From the NCBI RefSeq assembly GCF_022539665.2, contig NC_081340.1, positions 682,001-746,000 of the forward strand: 64,000 bases of DNA, read 5' to 3'. The notes under the pieces were generated by a model. It was not told where the DNA came from. It saw nothing but the letters and a program-made list of their open reading frames with translations, and searched no databases. Origin of the DNA: Daphnia carinata (taxonomy: Eukaryota > Arthropoda > Branchiopoda > Diplostraca > Daphniidae). Within the stretch, counting starts at the first letter, position 1, and each line of letters opens with the position of its first letter. Below, in pieces: positions 45,322 through 56,509 of this stretch. The position numbers and the translations under genes are program-made.

Positions 45322-46640
45322 TCAAAATGTTTTTGCTACGTAGGTGGTTTTTGAAGGACAACTCTGCCAGTTCCTCAACGACATTCCATTTTGTTTAAAA
45401 AAACAGCTTATCGAAATTCTATCCGATAAGTTTAACCATTTCGGATAAAAAATGAGACCAGCCGTGCTAAAAAGTCTTTCGCAGGCAGCATATGATGGAA
45501 GCGCGCTGTTGTATTCCCTATTGAAAAAGAAAAACATAGATTAGGCATTGGCTAAAAAAGATAGTATTATGAATAAAGTATGTTACATAAATATCTGTTT
45601 GATCGTCGGGAAACGATTTAGATCTTCCTGAGAACCGGCGACATCCTTGAAATACCGTATATCTACTTTTTCCTAACCCTTTTTCTTAGGTTATTCAATT
45701 TCAATCTTGGCTGTTGGCAAAATTGCTTATGCTTTTTTGTAAGTTTGTCCTTCTATATTGTATTGACAGGAAGAACACATCCCAATGACATAGCTTCTTC
45801 GTTTTGGAGCACGTCCAAGGCTTGATAAATTGACTTCATAACTTTAATGAACTCTTTAAGAAATTGTTGCTCAGCGGCTGACAGTTTTTGAAGCTTGAAA
45901 TGTTCGAAAATTGTTTGAAGTTCTTGATTTTTCTTCGATACAAAATAATGCACTTGCATATTGCGTTGTAGTAGCTGTTCCACCGTGTTATGTTATGGAT
46001 AACGAATAACTCACCTATTGTCTTTCTTATGAAATCAGAAGCTAGGGAACTCCGACTTTGTTTGTTCCAAACGGCAGACAGTTTTAAATCCAACTGTTTT
46101 TTTTTATTTTGTGAATTGTCGCTTCATTATGTTTTTGACATCTGCAGTGGCAATCAGATTTAAGGAGTGGCCAGTGTAGCGGAAATGACGAGGAAGAAAA
46201 ATTCTACCGTCAACGTCGCAAATATCACTGTCGCAGTCAAACTCTACGTCATCTTGAGTTGCCTTTAGCTGACTTTCTTTCATCGGCACCGTAAGGCCAC
46301 ATGACTCGCCGCTTTCTACGTCCACTTGAATGTCGTTGCGATGATCCAAAATCAAACAGATATCAACGTAAATGACGTCTTCACTGTCATATTCATCGTA
46401 AATTAAATCATCTTCTTCACAGGAAGCTCCTGGTAAATCTTCCTTTTCCCAAGATGGAAACATCTTGAAGGCTTTTAGAAAGATCGACCCGTTGTCTGTA
46501 ATGGTGATGTTGACTTTGGTTGTAATCCGGAATTCAGCATGGAGATTTGCCATTGCCTTGGCAAGCACATCGTAAGTGTCCGCTCCATAAAGTCGCTGAA
46601 CACCAAGACAAGCACTTCGCCGGATAATCTCTTTTGCATC
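45322..46640 (-). pseudogene. hAT-family transposase pseudogene
   Basis: Minus strand, four successive frames. 46640-46104 has SACLGVQRLYGADTYDVLAK, TITDNGSIFLKAF, an acidic insert and LPRHFRYTGHSLNLIATAD. 46093-45836 has FIRKTIGELFVIHNITRWNS. 45983-45753 has a helix-rich EFIKVMKSIYQALDVLQ. 45537-45322 is the C-terminal dimerisation domain (CERLFSTAGLIFYPKWLNLSD). The order matches a full hAT from the middle of the catalytic core to the C-terminus; the N-terminal zinc finger is missing. At least three frame changes make it inactive. It is a sister of the fragment at 1511-1918, with the same YDVLAKA...TITD signature. Confidence 0.85.
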
Positions 46641-48032
46641 CTTTCCTTCCCCTTTTAAGAATATACTTTTAAAATGCTTTTCTAAAACTATGAGTGATGA
46701 GGAACCGTGACGTAATACTCGTAGAAAAATTGTTTATTGGGCTTCTTGACTAGAGAATTAGCCGACCTGTTTATGACGTGCCGTTGCCCCGGGGGTGAAC
46801 GAGCCTGCCTTTCTCAGTTTTGTTTGTTTATGGTTAATGTTTGAATGAGGAAGTATTTTGCACTAGGTTTACGGTGACGTATTGATCATGAACATTAACG
46901 TCTTTGCGGGGTGCCTTACGATGCAAGTTCATTTGTCCTAGAATGTTCAATGGCCTCTCGTTTGCAGGTGTTTGTCAACTGGCGATTTCACTAGCTCACA
47001 TATTAGAGAACTCTGTTTCTTAAATGGTTAATTTTACGATTAAAAGCAGGCAGCTGTGACCAAATGGGTTCACAAAGTTCTCTACTATTGGAAATAGCCT
47101 GTAGGCTAGTACCTCTCAGTTGTGTCAGTCCTGTAGAGGTCACTTTGTGCTCTGGGTGAGTTCCAGCATATTAATACATATTACTAACGATACGTTAAGT
47201 GATTCAAATCCACCAGCCTTGACGACTAGTGCATCGTCACGTAAGCGTACATGAAAAATATTTAAGTTGTACTATTGTATCGTATCTAAACATCACTGTT
47301 CACAATTTAAAAATTTAAAATTGTTGCTTGTTCTGTATTTGTTAAGTTTTGTTCGTGGTAACGGCAGTTTTTTATTTTGTCGTCTTGTAAATGAATGCCG
47401 TCAATCATATCGCACTTTCATGTAGCCTACCAGGAAAAGTTTGAAAAGAGTGGGATAACGCACGTCTACTGCTGCTTATCAAAATTTATATTATTCTGTA
47501 ATATTAATGTACTTGATTGTATTCTCCGATTACCATTCGTTAACGCTATGATTTCAGTAATGAACATTGTTATTCTAGTCATGAACGAACATTAATCTCC
47601 AACTTGTTTTTCCTAAATGCAACGTCAACTTAAATGCAGTTGCTTTAAATATTAGCAGCAACATCAGCTTAACATTCTCCAAGTAGCGGTTTATATTCCA
47701 AGTTAGTATTTGCTTCGGGATACGTTAGATCCAGTCTTCACCTCACAATGAATAATCTTGGATTTTTTTTGGATCATCTCTGATGTTTTCATCACTTACT
47801 AGAGAGTGATTCGAGAATAACGTTATGCATCTATAAATAATTGAAATGAAGACGCTGACTTTGGTTAACGGCATGCATATGACTTGAAGTGGTAAACATG
47901 GTGTAATGGCTCTTCATTCTCTCGATTAGTTAATTACGTTTCGCTAATATTTAAAACTATTTTCGAGGGCTAATCTACTGGCGAACAAAGTTCTTCTACA
48001 CATATCGCTCTGTAACCCAAGACCAAAGTAAC
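46641..48032. other. Gene-free flank between hAT remnant and Gypsy insertion
   Basis: No frame with recognisable content (the 66-codon frame at 47395-47595 is featureless). The right border, GTAAC at 48028-48032, is the target duplication of the Gypsy insertion. Confidence 0.5.
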
Positions 48033-48166
48033 TGTGATGACCTGGCAATGTTGCCCCCCTCCCCTCCGATTTAACTTAGAGAGCTCAGTGTGGTTTTAAT
48101 ACTCGACTAGGAAATACACCTAAACATTCTCAGTACAGTGCGCCATATCTAGTTGACTTCATTCCA
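48033..48166 (+). repeat. 5' LTR of the Gypsy element
   Basis: Begins TGTGATGACCTGG and ends TTCATTCCA. At 134 bp it is short for the family. The direct repeat at 52565-52699 confirms both borders. No convincing TATA box is seen. Confidence 0.95.
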
Positions 48167-48184
48167 TGGCGCAGTTGGTAGTTT
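48167..48184 (+). promoter_or_regulatory. Primer-binding site
   Basis: TGGCGCAGTTGGTAG follows the 5' LTR without a gap. It begins with the TGG complementary to a tRNA CCA end and resembles the tRNA-Ser-type primer site of 17.6/297-like Gypsy elements. The same string also resembles a tRNA A-box, so the primer identity should be treated as likely, not proven. Confidence 0.6.
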
Positions 48185-48709
48185 CTTCTCGAAGTGTCTA
48201 ACTTATTCCCTAACTCTCGTTTTAGTTACGCCGTCAGTTGCTTTGTGTGCGATCAAACAGCAATTTAAACTCATTTTGGTGGTTTTCGTGCAGTTATTCC
48301 CACCGGCCATATCTCAGCGTGGTTGGTGGAGGCCACCATTTTTTTTCCCTTAACGGGAGTCTCCTTGCCGCTAACCCGCTAACCCTCCCCCGCTAACAAG
48401 TCGGGTGTCTACGTACCGAGCACCCACCATTCGTGGCCTTCTAATATACTTCGTCATATCCTTTTGTTTTTTGGATGAACCCAACTTCCACGTTTCAGTA
48501 TTACTCTCCGAGCTCAGCGTGTCCAGTCCTGATAGGTTCATATCGCGGTACCATTCAGTTTCACCCACACTTCATTCAACCCCTTTTACACATTTCAATC
48601 AATTCAGCTCGGCTTCTACGTTCACGCCTTCCTACATTCACGTACGTACGTCACCAGGCGCACCATCTTGTGAGCACAGCATTTGATTCCCCGAATTGTG
48701 CCTTACACG

Positions 48710-49285
48710 ATGGCCCCTAAGCCATTTAAACCGTATAGCACACCATCCCCCCTAGACATGGAAGAGTTCAAGGATTCCTTTGAAATGTGGCATCAGCAAT
48801 GGAAAATATTTCGGTCCCTTTCAACCATCAACACAGCGCTTCCTCAGGCTGAGCGTCCGTAGTACATCGCGAACATTCTCCTATTTTGTCCCTCTAATGC
48901 TACGTTAAAGACGGTGTTAACAATGGGTCTGTCAGCCGCGGATTTGGAGAATGCCTACGTTATAATTACGAAACTGCAGGAGCGGTGTAGCGCTGGTCGA
49001 AATTGTCATGTTTGGCACCAGCAATTCGCCTCCCGTGTCCAACGCGATTCAGAGACCGTTGAAAGCTGGCTCATTGACCTCCGAGATTTAGCTCGCAAGT
49101 GTGAATTTGAAAAAGATTGCTGTGCTGCCTGCCAGAACACGCGGTTATTGGGTCAGATTGTGTTCGGCGTCATTGACGATGAAGTGCGTCGCAAGCTGTT
49201 GGAACTGGGCGCCGAACTGCCACTGGACATCATATCAACCTTATCCGCACGGCGGAGGCCACACGGCTGCAGGTTTATAACATGA
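48710..49285 (+). pseudogene. Gypsy gag (first part)
   Basis: The ATG at 48710 starts MAPKPFKPYSTPSPLDMEEF. A TAG at 48860-48862 interrupts the frame after PQAERP, and the same frame continues to 49285 (LQERCSAGRNCHVWHQQF, DLARKCEFEKDCCAACQNTR). Around 49230 the sequence shifts to the frame of the following ORF, where NLIRTAEATRLQVYNM continues the capsid. Gag and pol were probably one reading frame; the shift looks like decay. Confidence 0.8.
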
Positions 49286-51540
49286 GGCAAGGCAATACAG
49301 CGCCGGTTAACCAGATTAAGTCAAGAACAAGGAAGCAGCCCAGCGAAAAACCAGCCTATTCACAGAAAAGTCAAGCGCGCGGTAAACCATCTGTTCGACA
49401 GCACCCTCCCGGTTGCCAACCCTACGGATGCTGGAATTTGCGGAGCTGCTTCACGTCATGCCATTCCTGTCACAAGTTGGGTCACTTTCAGTCCGTGTGC
49501 ACCCAAGGTAGCTCAGCGTCCAAGCCAGAGATAGCCAGCAGCATCACTATTCAGTTCATACTTCAAGAGGACATGGTCCAGATCGGTATTACCCCTGTCT
49601 ACGGTGGCGCGAAGTATCTTATCCGGATGCTGCCAGACACTGGAGCATCCATCGATGCCATCCCAGCCCGTTTGTATCTGAGCCAGTTCAACGACGTCCC
49701 GTTATCTTCTCATGGGGCCGAAGCCGTCACGGCCACAGGTGCTCCTATAGCGTCGCTGGGCCAATTTCAAGCGTCGTTGGTGTGGGCCAACAGTTCCAGC
49801 AGTCCGGTTGCCACATCAATTCACGTCCTTCAAGAACTTCAACAGCCGGTTATTTCAAAGGCGACACAGAAGAGATTCGGAATGCTGCCCGCCCAATACC
49901 CTCATGCGTGTATGTTAGCAGCCCTCACACTCCCCCAGGCAGAGCATCCAGCGGCTCCAGATGTTCAGTCGACATTGAATGAGCTGATGGCTGAGGTCCC
50001 TTCCATCTTTGACGGTGTCTGCCGGCCGATGCTGGGCTCTCCATGCCATTTCCGGCTCAAGGAGGACGCAGTCCCCTCATCGATCCGTGGATCGCGCCCT
50101 ATTGCTGTTCCTCTTATGCCAAAAGTCAAGCGGGAATTAGACATGTTGGAGGAGCAAAACATTATTGCCAAGGTGACTGAGCCAACAGCGTGGGTCCGCC
50201 CTATTGTAATTGTTCCAAAGGAGGATGGCGAAGTAAGAATCCGCGGTGATTTCACATCCCCCAACCGGTGCATCATCAGACCAGTCTTTGAAGCACCTAC
50301 ACCATTTCAAGCGGTTCGCACCATCGCACCGGGGATAAAATTTTTCACCGTGATTGACGTACTCAAAGGATACCACCAGGTAGTACTGGACAACGACTCC
50401 AGCCTCAGGACGACCGTGTCCACCCCGTTTGGTCGCTACAGATACCTCCGCCTTCCCTTTGGTATTTCTCTCGCTGGAGATGACTACAGTCGGCACCTTG
50501 CCGACGTTTTTGACGACTTCCCGAACTGCCGCCGCGTCGTCGAGGACGTGCTTGTTTTTTCGGCCACTTGGGAGGAACACGTTGGCCTGGTAAGGCGGTT
50601 GTTCAAACTTGCGGCGGATCATCGGATCGCTATCAACGTAAAGAAAATCGTATTTGCACAATCTTCGGTGTTGTTCGGCGGCTATGTCGTCGGGGAAAAC
50701 GGATTTCAATCCAACCCTGACCTGCTCAAAGCCATTCGCGAGTTCCCGAAACCTACCTGTGTCTCAGAAATGCGGGCTTTCCATGGTCTCTGTCAGCAGG
50801 TAGGAAATTTTTCAGATGACCTGGCCTCCTTGCTCCGCCCTCTAGCGCCATTGTTACGAAAAGATTTCCTCTGGGAGTGGACACAACAGCATGAAATAGA
50901 TTTCCAAGCGGCCAGGGCCGCGTTATCGTCTTCTTCGATTTCCGAATTTGGCGTTTTACAACCCGGCTCGCCCAACGTCACTCCACGTAGATGCTTCACG
51001 TCTCCGCGGGTTAGGTTTCATCCTCCGTCAGCAGCAAACAGGGGGCAGATGGATGGTCGTGCAAGCGGAATCCCGTTTTCTGTCAGACGCCAAATCCCGC
51101 TACGCCATGATTGAGCTGGAGTGCTTGGCAGCTGCGTGGGCGATGCGGAAATGTCGTCAATTCCTTGAAGGCCTACCATCCTTCCAACTGGTCACAGATC
51201 ACCGCCCCTTATCCCTATCCTCAATGACTATCATTTGGACAAGCTGGACAATCCCCGGATTTTGCGCCTCCGCCTGTTGATGCAGCGCTATTCCTTTGTT
51301 GCATCGTGGGTACCAGGCAAGAATAACGTGATGGCCGACGCATTATCCCGTTCTCCCGTGGATCAGCCCTCCTCAACAGACGAAATCGCGGAAAGCCTCT
51401 ATTTAGCGTCCGAGCGCATTCACTTGATGGATGTTTTGGAAGGGTCCAGCGCCACCAATCCTGATATGCTGCTGTCATCTGTGTCTGCGGCATCTGCCGT
51501 AGATCCTGTAATGATTTCCCTACGTCAAACCATTCTGTAG
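49286..51540 (+). pseudogene. Gypsy zinc knuckle, protease, RT and RNase H
   Basis: The region opens in the frame of 49282-51114. A knuckle CHSCHKLGHFQSVC (C-X2-C-X4-H-X4-C) leads to protease LPDTGASIDAIP, then reverse transcriptase with FTVIDVLKGYHQ (motif A) and VVEDVLVFSATWEEHV where the family usually has Y-x-D-D, so the first Asp of motif C reads Glu. RNase H is split over frames 50948-51280 (LHVDASRLRGLGFIL, YAMIELECLAAAWAM, TDHRPL) and 51235-51540 (VPGKNNVMADALSR). The changed active site plus two frame changes disable it. Confidence 0.9.
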
Positions 51541-51579
51541 GGTTTCCCGAATGAAGAGTGTAACCTTCCGTTAGAAATC

Positions 51580-52564
51580 CGGCATTTTGGCAGGTACGCA
51601 GCCGTCTCTATATCGATGGAGACCTCATCCTGGTCGGTCCTCGGGTGGTCATCCCGGCATCCTTACGTCAGGAGATTCTTCATACGCTCCATCAGATGCA
51701 TCAGGGGGTAACAAAAATTCGCCAGCGCGCGCGGCAATCGGTGTATTGGCCCTCCATGGACAACGATATTGTCATGGCTGTTAAATCTTGTCCGTCGTGC
51801 TCCGAACGCCTCCCGTCACTTCCATCGGAACCTCTTCCCCCCCACGAGCCAGTCTCCCGTCCGTTCGAATTCATCTTTGCCGACCTTGGCACTTTCCGCG
51901 GTCGGGATTTCTTAATCATTGCCGACCAGTATAGTGGGTGGCCCCAGGTTTATCCCTTCCCTGACACCAACACATCAGCGCGTCGGATCATTGACGCATT
52001 CCGTTCGTTCTTCACATGCAGCGCGGGCGTCCCGGTAAAGCTTTGGTCAGACGGTGGCCCAAAATTTAATTCTGACGAGTACCTGTCATTTCTGCGTGAA
52101 TGGCACATCTCACACGGTCGTTCTTTGCCTCACCACCCGAAGTCAAACTGTCACGCATAAACAGCTGTAAAATCTATGAAAATGCTCATCGCGGGCTCCT
52201 GGACCTCTGGCCTTTGACCTGGACAAATTCGGAAAAGGTCTTCTTCTTTTCCGCAACGCACCTATTGCTGGGGGCGCATCCCCTTCGCAGATTGTGTTCA
52301 ATCGACCAACACGCGACTTAATTCCAGCTCACCGTCGTTCGTTTTGCACCGTCGTTGCCGGTTGTTTATTTCGCCGTAACCGGTGTTTTCTTCGCCTCTA
52401 CAATCCGTCAGTCGCGCAGGAGGGTCCACCTCAGTTGTCGGTTGACACCCTCCTATTCCAAAAAAACTCCAAAAACACAACGTCAGCCGTTCCCCGCCGT
52501 TTACAGCGGATTGCAGCCAAGACACCCATGGATAAAGAAGCCTGCCCCGCGGAAGAAAAAGACA
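51580..52564 (+). pseudogene. Gypsy integrase, stop at the third catalytic position
   Basis: The zinc part reads LHQMHQGVTKIRQRARQSVY with CPSC. The core has FADLG (first Asp) and LWSDGGPKF (second Asp). At PKSNCHA the frame meets TAA (52158-52160) exactly where the family's catalytic Glu follows N-G-H-A, and coding-like sequence (TAVKSMKMLIAG) continues behind it. The C-terminal part is recognisable in other frames up to about 52560, ending in the polypurine tract. No active integrase can come from this copy. Confidence 0.85.
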
Positions 52565-52699
52565 TGTGATGACCTGGCAATGTTGCCCCCCTCCCCTCCG
52601 GTTTAACTTAGAGAGCTCAGTGTGGTTTTGGTATTCAGACTAGGAAATACACCTAAACATTCTCGGTACAGTTCGCCCTATCTAGTTGACTTCATTACA
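52565..52699 (+). repeat. 3' LTR of the Gypsy element
   Basis: Begins TGTGATGACCTGG, ends TTCATTACA, followed by the GTAAC duplication. It differs from the 5' LTR by roughly 6 percent. Confidence 0.95.
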
Positions 52700-52704
52700 G
52701 TAAC

Positions 52705-53236
52705 AACAACCAAAAAGTAATTAAATTACAGAAGCAAGAGGTGATTGTTGGTGGTGCTTGGAAGCGAACCTTACCTCAGGGACTTATCTGAAGTCAATAT
52801 GTTTTGTTAGAAATTACAAAGAGAAAGCAATTTTTTAAAATTACTCTTCTTCGACATCGACTGCACGAATTTTCAATAATGAACCTTGTTTGTTTACATG
52901 TGCAAATAAATTCGCCATCTATTTCGAACACTGTTTTAAGGTTACCGCGTACGTCACTGTAAACTAATGGACGAAGATTCTCATCTCAGAAATTTTTTTA
53001 CTTTTACGTTAAAGACTAATTGATATTGAAATAGGTGCAACTTATTATATAATCTGAACATCGTGGCCATCATCACTATGAGGTAAAAAAGCTGAATCAC
53101 ATCCTCTAAGCATCTTGTAAATGTCAGCAGAACAATGTCCGCGGGAACTCGTTACACGTCCACTAACCTTTTCATTTCTGTACTGAATATTTACGCGAAG
53201 CTCACACGGCAGCAACGAACATAGAGTGAATGGGTT
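52705..53236. other. Spacer between two Gypsy elements, nothing recognised
   Basis: About 530 bp without a coding frame or repeat border. GGGTT precedes the next LTR and is a candidate target duplication whose partner would lie beyond the window. Confidence 0.5.
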
Positions 53237-54025
53237 TGTAACGAAGTCATAAAATACAAATTTTATTGAATTATATTGTGTCTTGATTGTTTGTTTTATT
53301 AATATGGTTATATATACATCCGTTGCCTTTATGCTTTATAAATATCATAATTCAAGTGTTGTTACTCTTTCGGTGAATTCTATTTTTATATTATACTTTG
53401 TGCTCTACTTATTTCCGATTGGATGAATCTTCATGCGTAGGAAGTCGCGCCATGCATTTCCGTGAATATGAAATGTTCCTGCGTACGACATCCGGAGCTC
53501 ATTTGTCGGAAATGCTATGTCTCCTTAAGCATGCAAGACCTATAAAAGGATACCCTTTTGTTCCCAAAAGTTAGTTCTTGTTCCTCTTCGTTCTTACACT
53601 AGTTCCTGTTCTTGCTCAAATTTCAGTTCTAGTGCTATTCCATCTACAAGTGTTGTTCCATTCGTCAATTCTCGTGAGTAACAATTGTGTTTAATTCAAT
53701 AACTATTTTAAGTGCTTCTCATCGCTTCTTGTACGACCGATGAGCCTATAATCTATATCTTCCCCACGACGGTTCATCTTTATTTCCATCCTCGCCACCG
53801 CGGTGACGGTAAGGTTGAATCCGCATAACTCTATCTCCCTTTCCGTTTCCCCTTTATGCCCTATAACTGCGTATCCCCTTTGTTATTCGCTTGGCCTACT
53901 AGGATAAAATATATTCGGCATTGTGGTAACGCCTTCCGAGTTCATTCATTATTTATTTATTCATTATTATCATTTCTTGTCTTAATCAAGTAAAGTCATT
54001 CTTCCTACAAGGAGAATGCTTTACA
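53237..54025 (+). repeat. 5' LTR with TATA box
   Basis: Begins TGTAACGAAGTCAT, ends CTTTACA, about 789 bp. TATAAAAGGA at 53541-53550 is the likely promoter, with transcription starting about 25-30 nt downstream. The diverged relative at 576-1191 (minus) helps fix the 5' border. The 3' border is set by the following TGG-containing primer site. Confidence 0.8.
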
Positions 54026-54043
54026 TAATGGTGGCAGCGATCT
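54026..54043 (+). promoter_or_regulatory. Probable primer-binding site
   Basis: TAATGGTGGCAGCGATC follows the LTR end. TGGTGGCAGCG would pair with a tRNA 3' end CCA. I do not assign the tRNA. Confidence 0.5.
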
Positions 54044-54059
54044 ATCGAACTCACCCACA

Positions 54060-55211
54060 ATGACGGATAATATTTTTTCTAGTAGGCATAAACTTTCTCG
54101 CACACCTGTATCCGCTACTAACAGTCCTATCGAGCCAGTTATTCAAATTGATGAAGGTGTAGCCAGAACTCTTAATTTTGATAAAACTTCCACTTCAAAT
54201 CTGTCTGGATCTGATAAGTTTACGGGTAATAAAACTTCGAGAAAAGCAGAAAGGAGCTTTTCTGCTAGCCATCAAGAGCCTCAAGGAGAGGGAGAAGGAT
54301 TTCCAATCGAGCGACCCGAAAATCTGGGATCATCTTGTCGCGTTGATGCGCGACATTCAGAGGAATTACGACGCCGAAAAATTAACACTGACGGATTGGA
54401 AACAACCGAAGACACTTCTGAAGTATCTGACATCCATTCTGGAGGTGAAAGCCAGTGTACCGATCACGAAGAAGACGAAGAAGCAGACAGAGGAAATTGT
54501 GACGGAGCTCAAGGAAATTTTCACACGACACGCGAGACAGGTTCTGACTTGCGTACACGGACAAATTTACAACATAATAGACCTTCAAGTGGTCACACCA
54601 CAACAAAGCGAGAACTATTCGGCTTCGTTCCAAGACGGGACATCACCGACAGAGACGAGGACGGGAGATACGTGGAAATCATCACCAAAGTGAGCGACAC
54701 ATCCCTTCATCTGGAAGAGATCTTGCTGGCGTCCCAACGAACGTTCCTGAAGGAAGTAGCCAACCTAGCGGCATACCTAAAGAAACTACAACTCATCAAC
54801 AATTTGGAGGTACTACAGCCGGAAATCATATTCCTTTTGGACAAACTGAACAATTTTCCGGAAGCCAACAACCCGTTCTTCGCACAGCAGGCGAGCGACA
54901 TCAAGCCAATAATCACGCAAACGGAACAAAAATTGAGACAATCGCTGACGTTCATACAAACGAGACCAACGCAGCAAAAAAGCACGCCAATCCAACAAAC
55001 ATCGCCGCTGTCGGGAAGCATTCCAAAGAGGAAACGGTCGCGCAGAAGAAACTATCATTTCAATCAGTCACAAACCCTACACTGTCCTACGTACCCTCTA
55101 CCCTGTCTTCGAGCCCGCCCACCCAGCCAGTGGGATACAACGCAGGGGAATTTAAGGCAATTACGAACGACATTTCAGAACACCCTCAGAATTCACAGGG
55201 AAGAACTTTGA
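54060..55211 (+). CDS. N-terminal gag region (matrix-like), with an overlapping frame
   Basis: The ATG at 54060 opens a 383-codon frame. Its first 60 residues (MTDNIFSSRHKLSRTPVSAT) and its part after about 54664 (YVEIITKVSDTSLHLEEILL; KLNNFPEANNPFFAQQ; basic KRKRSRRRN near 55030) read like protein. Between 54240 and 54690 the +1 frame (54178-54693) reads better: LKEREKDFQSSDPKIWDHLV and KKQTEEIVTELKEIFTRHAR. Either two compensating indels moved this segment, or both frames are used. No domain is recognised. The basic stretch could bind nucleic acid. Confidence 0.5.
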   Translation: MTDNIFSSRHKLSRTPVSATNSPIEPVIQIDEGVARTLNFDKTSTSNLSGSDKFTGNKTSRKAERSFSASHQEPQGEGEGFPIERPENLGSSCRVDARHSEELRRRKINTDGLETTEDTSEVSDIHSGGESQCTDHEEDEEADRGNCDGAQGNFHTTRETGSDLRTRTNLQHNRPSSGHTTTKRELFGFVPRRDITDRDEDGRYVEIITKVSDTSLHLEEILLASQRTFLKEVANLAAYLKKLQLINNLEVLQPEIIFLLDKLNNFPEANNPFFAQQASDIKPIITQTEQKLRQSLTFIQTRPTQQKSTPIQQTSPLSGSIPKRKRSRRRNYHFNQSQTLHCPTYPLPCLRARPPSQWDTTQGNLRQLRTTFQNTLRIHREEL

Positions 55212-56456
55212 ATTTTTTAAAATTTAATCCAAACATGGCGGAATCTTGTTCTCCATCAAGAGCGGCCACGGTCGATGATTTGAACGATTTCCAAAATAAT
55301 CAACACACTTTTTCCCGTTTACAGCTACTTCCTTCTTTTTCTGGAAATCCCCTGGTGCGTTTTGACTCCTGGTTAGAATCTTTTGAAAGTATAGTAGAAG
55401 GATCAGGTTGGTCTGAGGGGAAGATTATTCAGATGTTAAGGGCAAAATTGGCTGATAAAGCTTTCTCGATTATTCAGGCAACTTTGAAGGGTCATCCTCA
55501 CAACTATGCTTTAATTAAAGAATCTCTTCTTGATCATTTTCATGGTGACGAAAATGCTGATTTTTATCAAAAGAAGTTTAATAAAGCTAAGCGTAAGCCA
55601 GGGGAAAAGATTATAGAATATGCTCATCGTTTGCAGGAAACGCGCATATCCTGTAGGCTATTCAGAAGCATCTTTTGCTATAATTGTTATGCAAAAATTT
55701 ATAGAGGGGTTGGATTCCAAATTACAATCGAAAGTTAAATATAAAGAATTTAAGAATTTTAATGATCTTATTTCGGCAACACGAATGTATGCATTGCGAC
55801 TGGAAGCCATGGAAACGGATAGGGAAAAACATGATTTTATTAGGGCAGTGACTGAGCCTCCTGACACCAAAGACGCAGAATTTAAAGAACTAAAGGAAAT
55901 AGTATTGGAGCAAAAAGAATTCGTCAAAAATGCCGTAGCAAATATCAGACAGGGAAGCAAACAAGTCGATGACCCAAAAACTGAAAAGGAGGAAATTAAG
56001 AGCGCACTTCTTGAGCTAACGCAAGCGATAAGGCATTTGCAATTTGATAAAAACGTATCAAGTGCACCCTATAAGAAGCAAGTTTCGTTCCAAACTAGTA
56101 ACAGTAACCAGGATAGGAATTGGAGACCTCCGCAGCAGAATAACAATAACAATGGCGCACAACCTTTCAATAAATTCCCGGATAGGCCTACAGCTCATAA
56201 AACCCCTTTTTCAAAACCAGCTGGTGATTCCAACCATAAGCCTACACAGCCACAGCTGATTTGCAATTTTTGTGGATATAAGGGTCATTCTCAGACAAAT
56301 TGTTACAAATATCAACGGCAAAGTTTGGAACAAGCTCAGCCACCAATATGCTATTCATGTCGGGAAATTGGCCATAAATCAAACAACTGTCCAAAGGCAA
56401 AAAACCAGAGTAGGCCTAACATTCCAGGTCCGCCTCCGAATCAGGGAAACCAGTAG
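55130..56456 (+). pseudogene. Gag capsid and nucleocapsid with two zinc knuckles
   Basis: Frame 55130-55738 holds the retrotransposon capsid segment (LPSFSGNPLVRFDSWLESFE, LADKAFSIIQATLKGHPHNY, KRKPGEKIIEYAHRLQ). Near 55638 the reading frame changes and the capsid continues in 55620-56456 (GYSEASFAIIVMQKFIEGL; KNFNDLISATRMYALRLEAM). A Gln/Asn-rich linker precedes two knuckles, CNFCGYKGHSQTNC and CYSCREIGHKSNNC, both C-X2-C-X4-H-X4-C. Gag ends at TAG 56454-56456 after GNQ. The frame change makes this copy defective. Confidence 0.85.
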
Positions 56457-56509
56457 GTATCAACTGTAACTTCGGGTCAGTTGATAGGGAGCCTCCGTTT
56501 AAATCCCGA
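56444..56509 (+). promoter_or_regulatory. Programmed -1 frameshift signal at the gag/pol junction
   Basis: GGGAAAC at 56444-56450 lies in the gag frame as G GGA AAC, a canonical X-XXY-YYZ heptamer, one codon before the gag TAG. A spacer of 7 nt follows. Then comes a perfect 9-bp stem (TATCAACTG 56458-56466, CAGTTGATA 56478-56486) with an 11-nt loop. TCGGG in the loop (56472-56476) can pair with CCCGA at 56505-56509, forming an H-type pseudoknot. The -1 frame is open from here into protease. Heptamer, phase, spacing and stem all fit; function is inferred. Confidence 0.85.

Larger units (their letters stand above)
48033..52699 (+). mobile_element. Complete but disabled Gypsy retrotransposon with target duplication
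   Basis: The element has LTRs at 48033-48166 and 52565-52699 and is flanked by GTAAC on both sides (48028-48032 and 52700-52704). Order inside: primer site, gag, protease, reverse transcriptase, RNase H, integrase, purine-rich tract (GAAGAAAAAGA just before 52565). The two LTRs differ at about eight positions plus one indel over 134 bp, so the insertion is old. Inactivating changes include a TAG in gag (48860-48862), frame changes near 49230, 50990 and 51215, a TAG at 51538-51540 and a TAA at 52158-52160. Confidence 0.95.

Noticed and set aside
49226-49240. Possible -1 frameshift site in the 48033 Gypsy gag
   Set aside because: No slippery heptamer or stem; capsid sequence itself continues across the frame change, so an indel is the simpler reading.
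56399-56405. AAAAAAC heptamer in gag phase, a possible slippery site upstream of the proposed one
   Set aside because: A -1 step here meets TAG at 56411-56413 in the new frame, so it could not lead into protease. The GGGAAAC site downstream has no such block.
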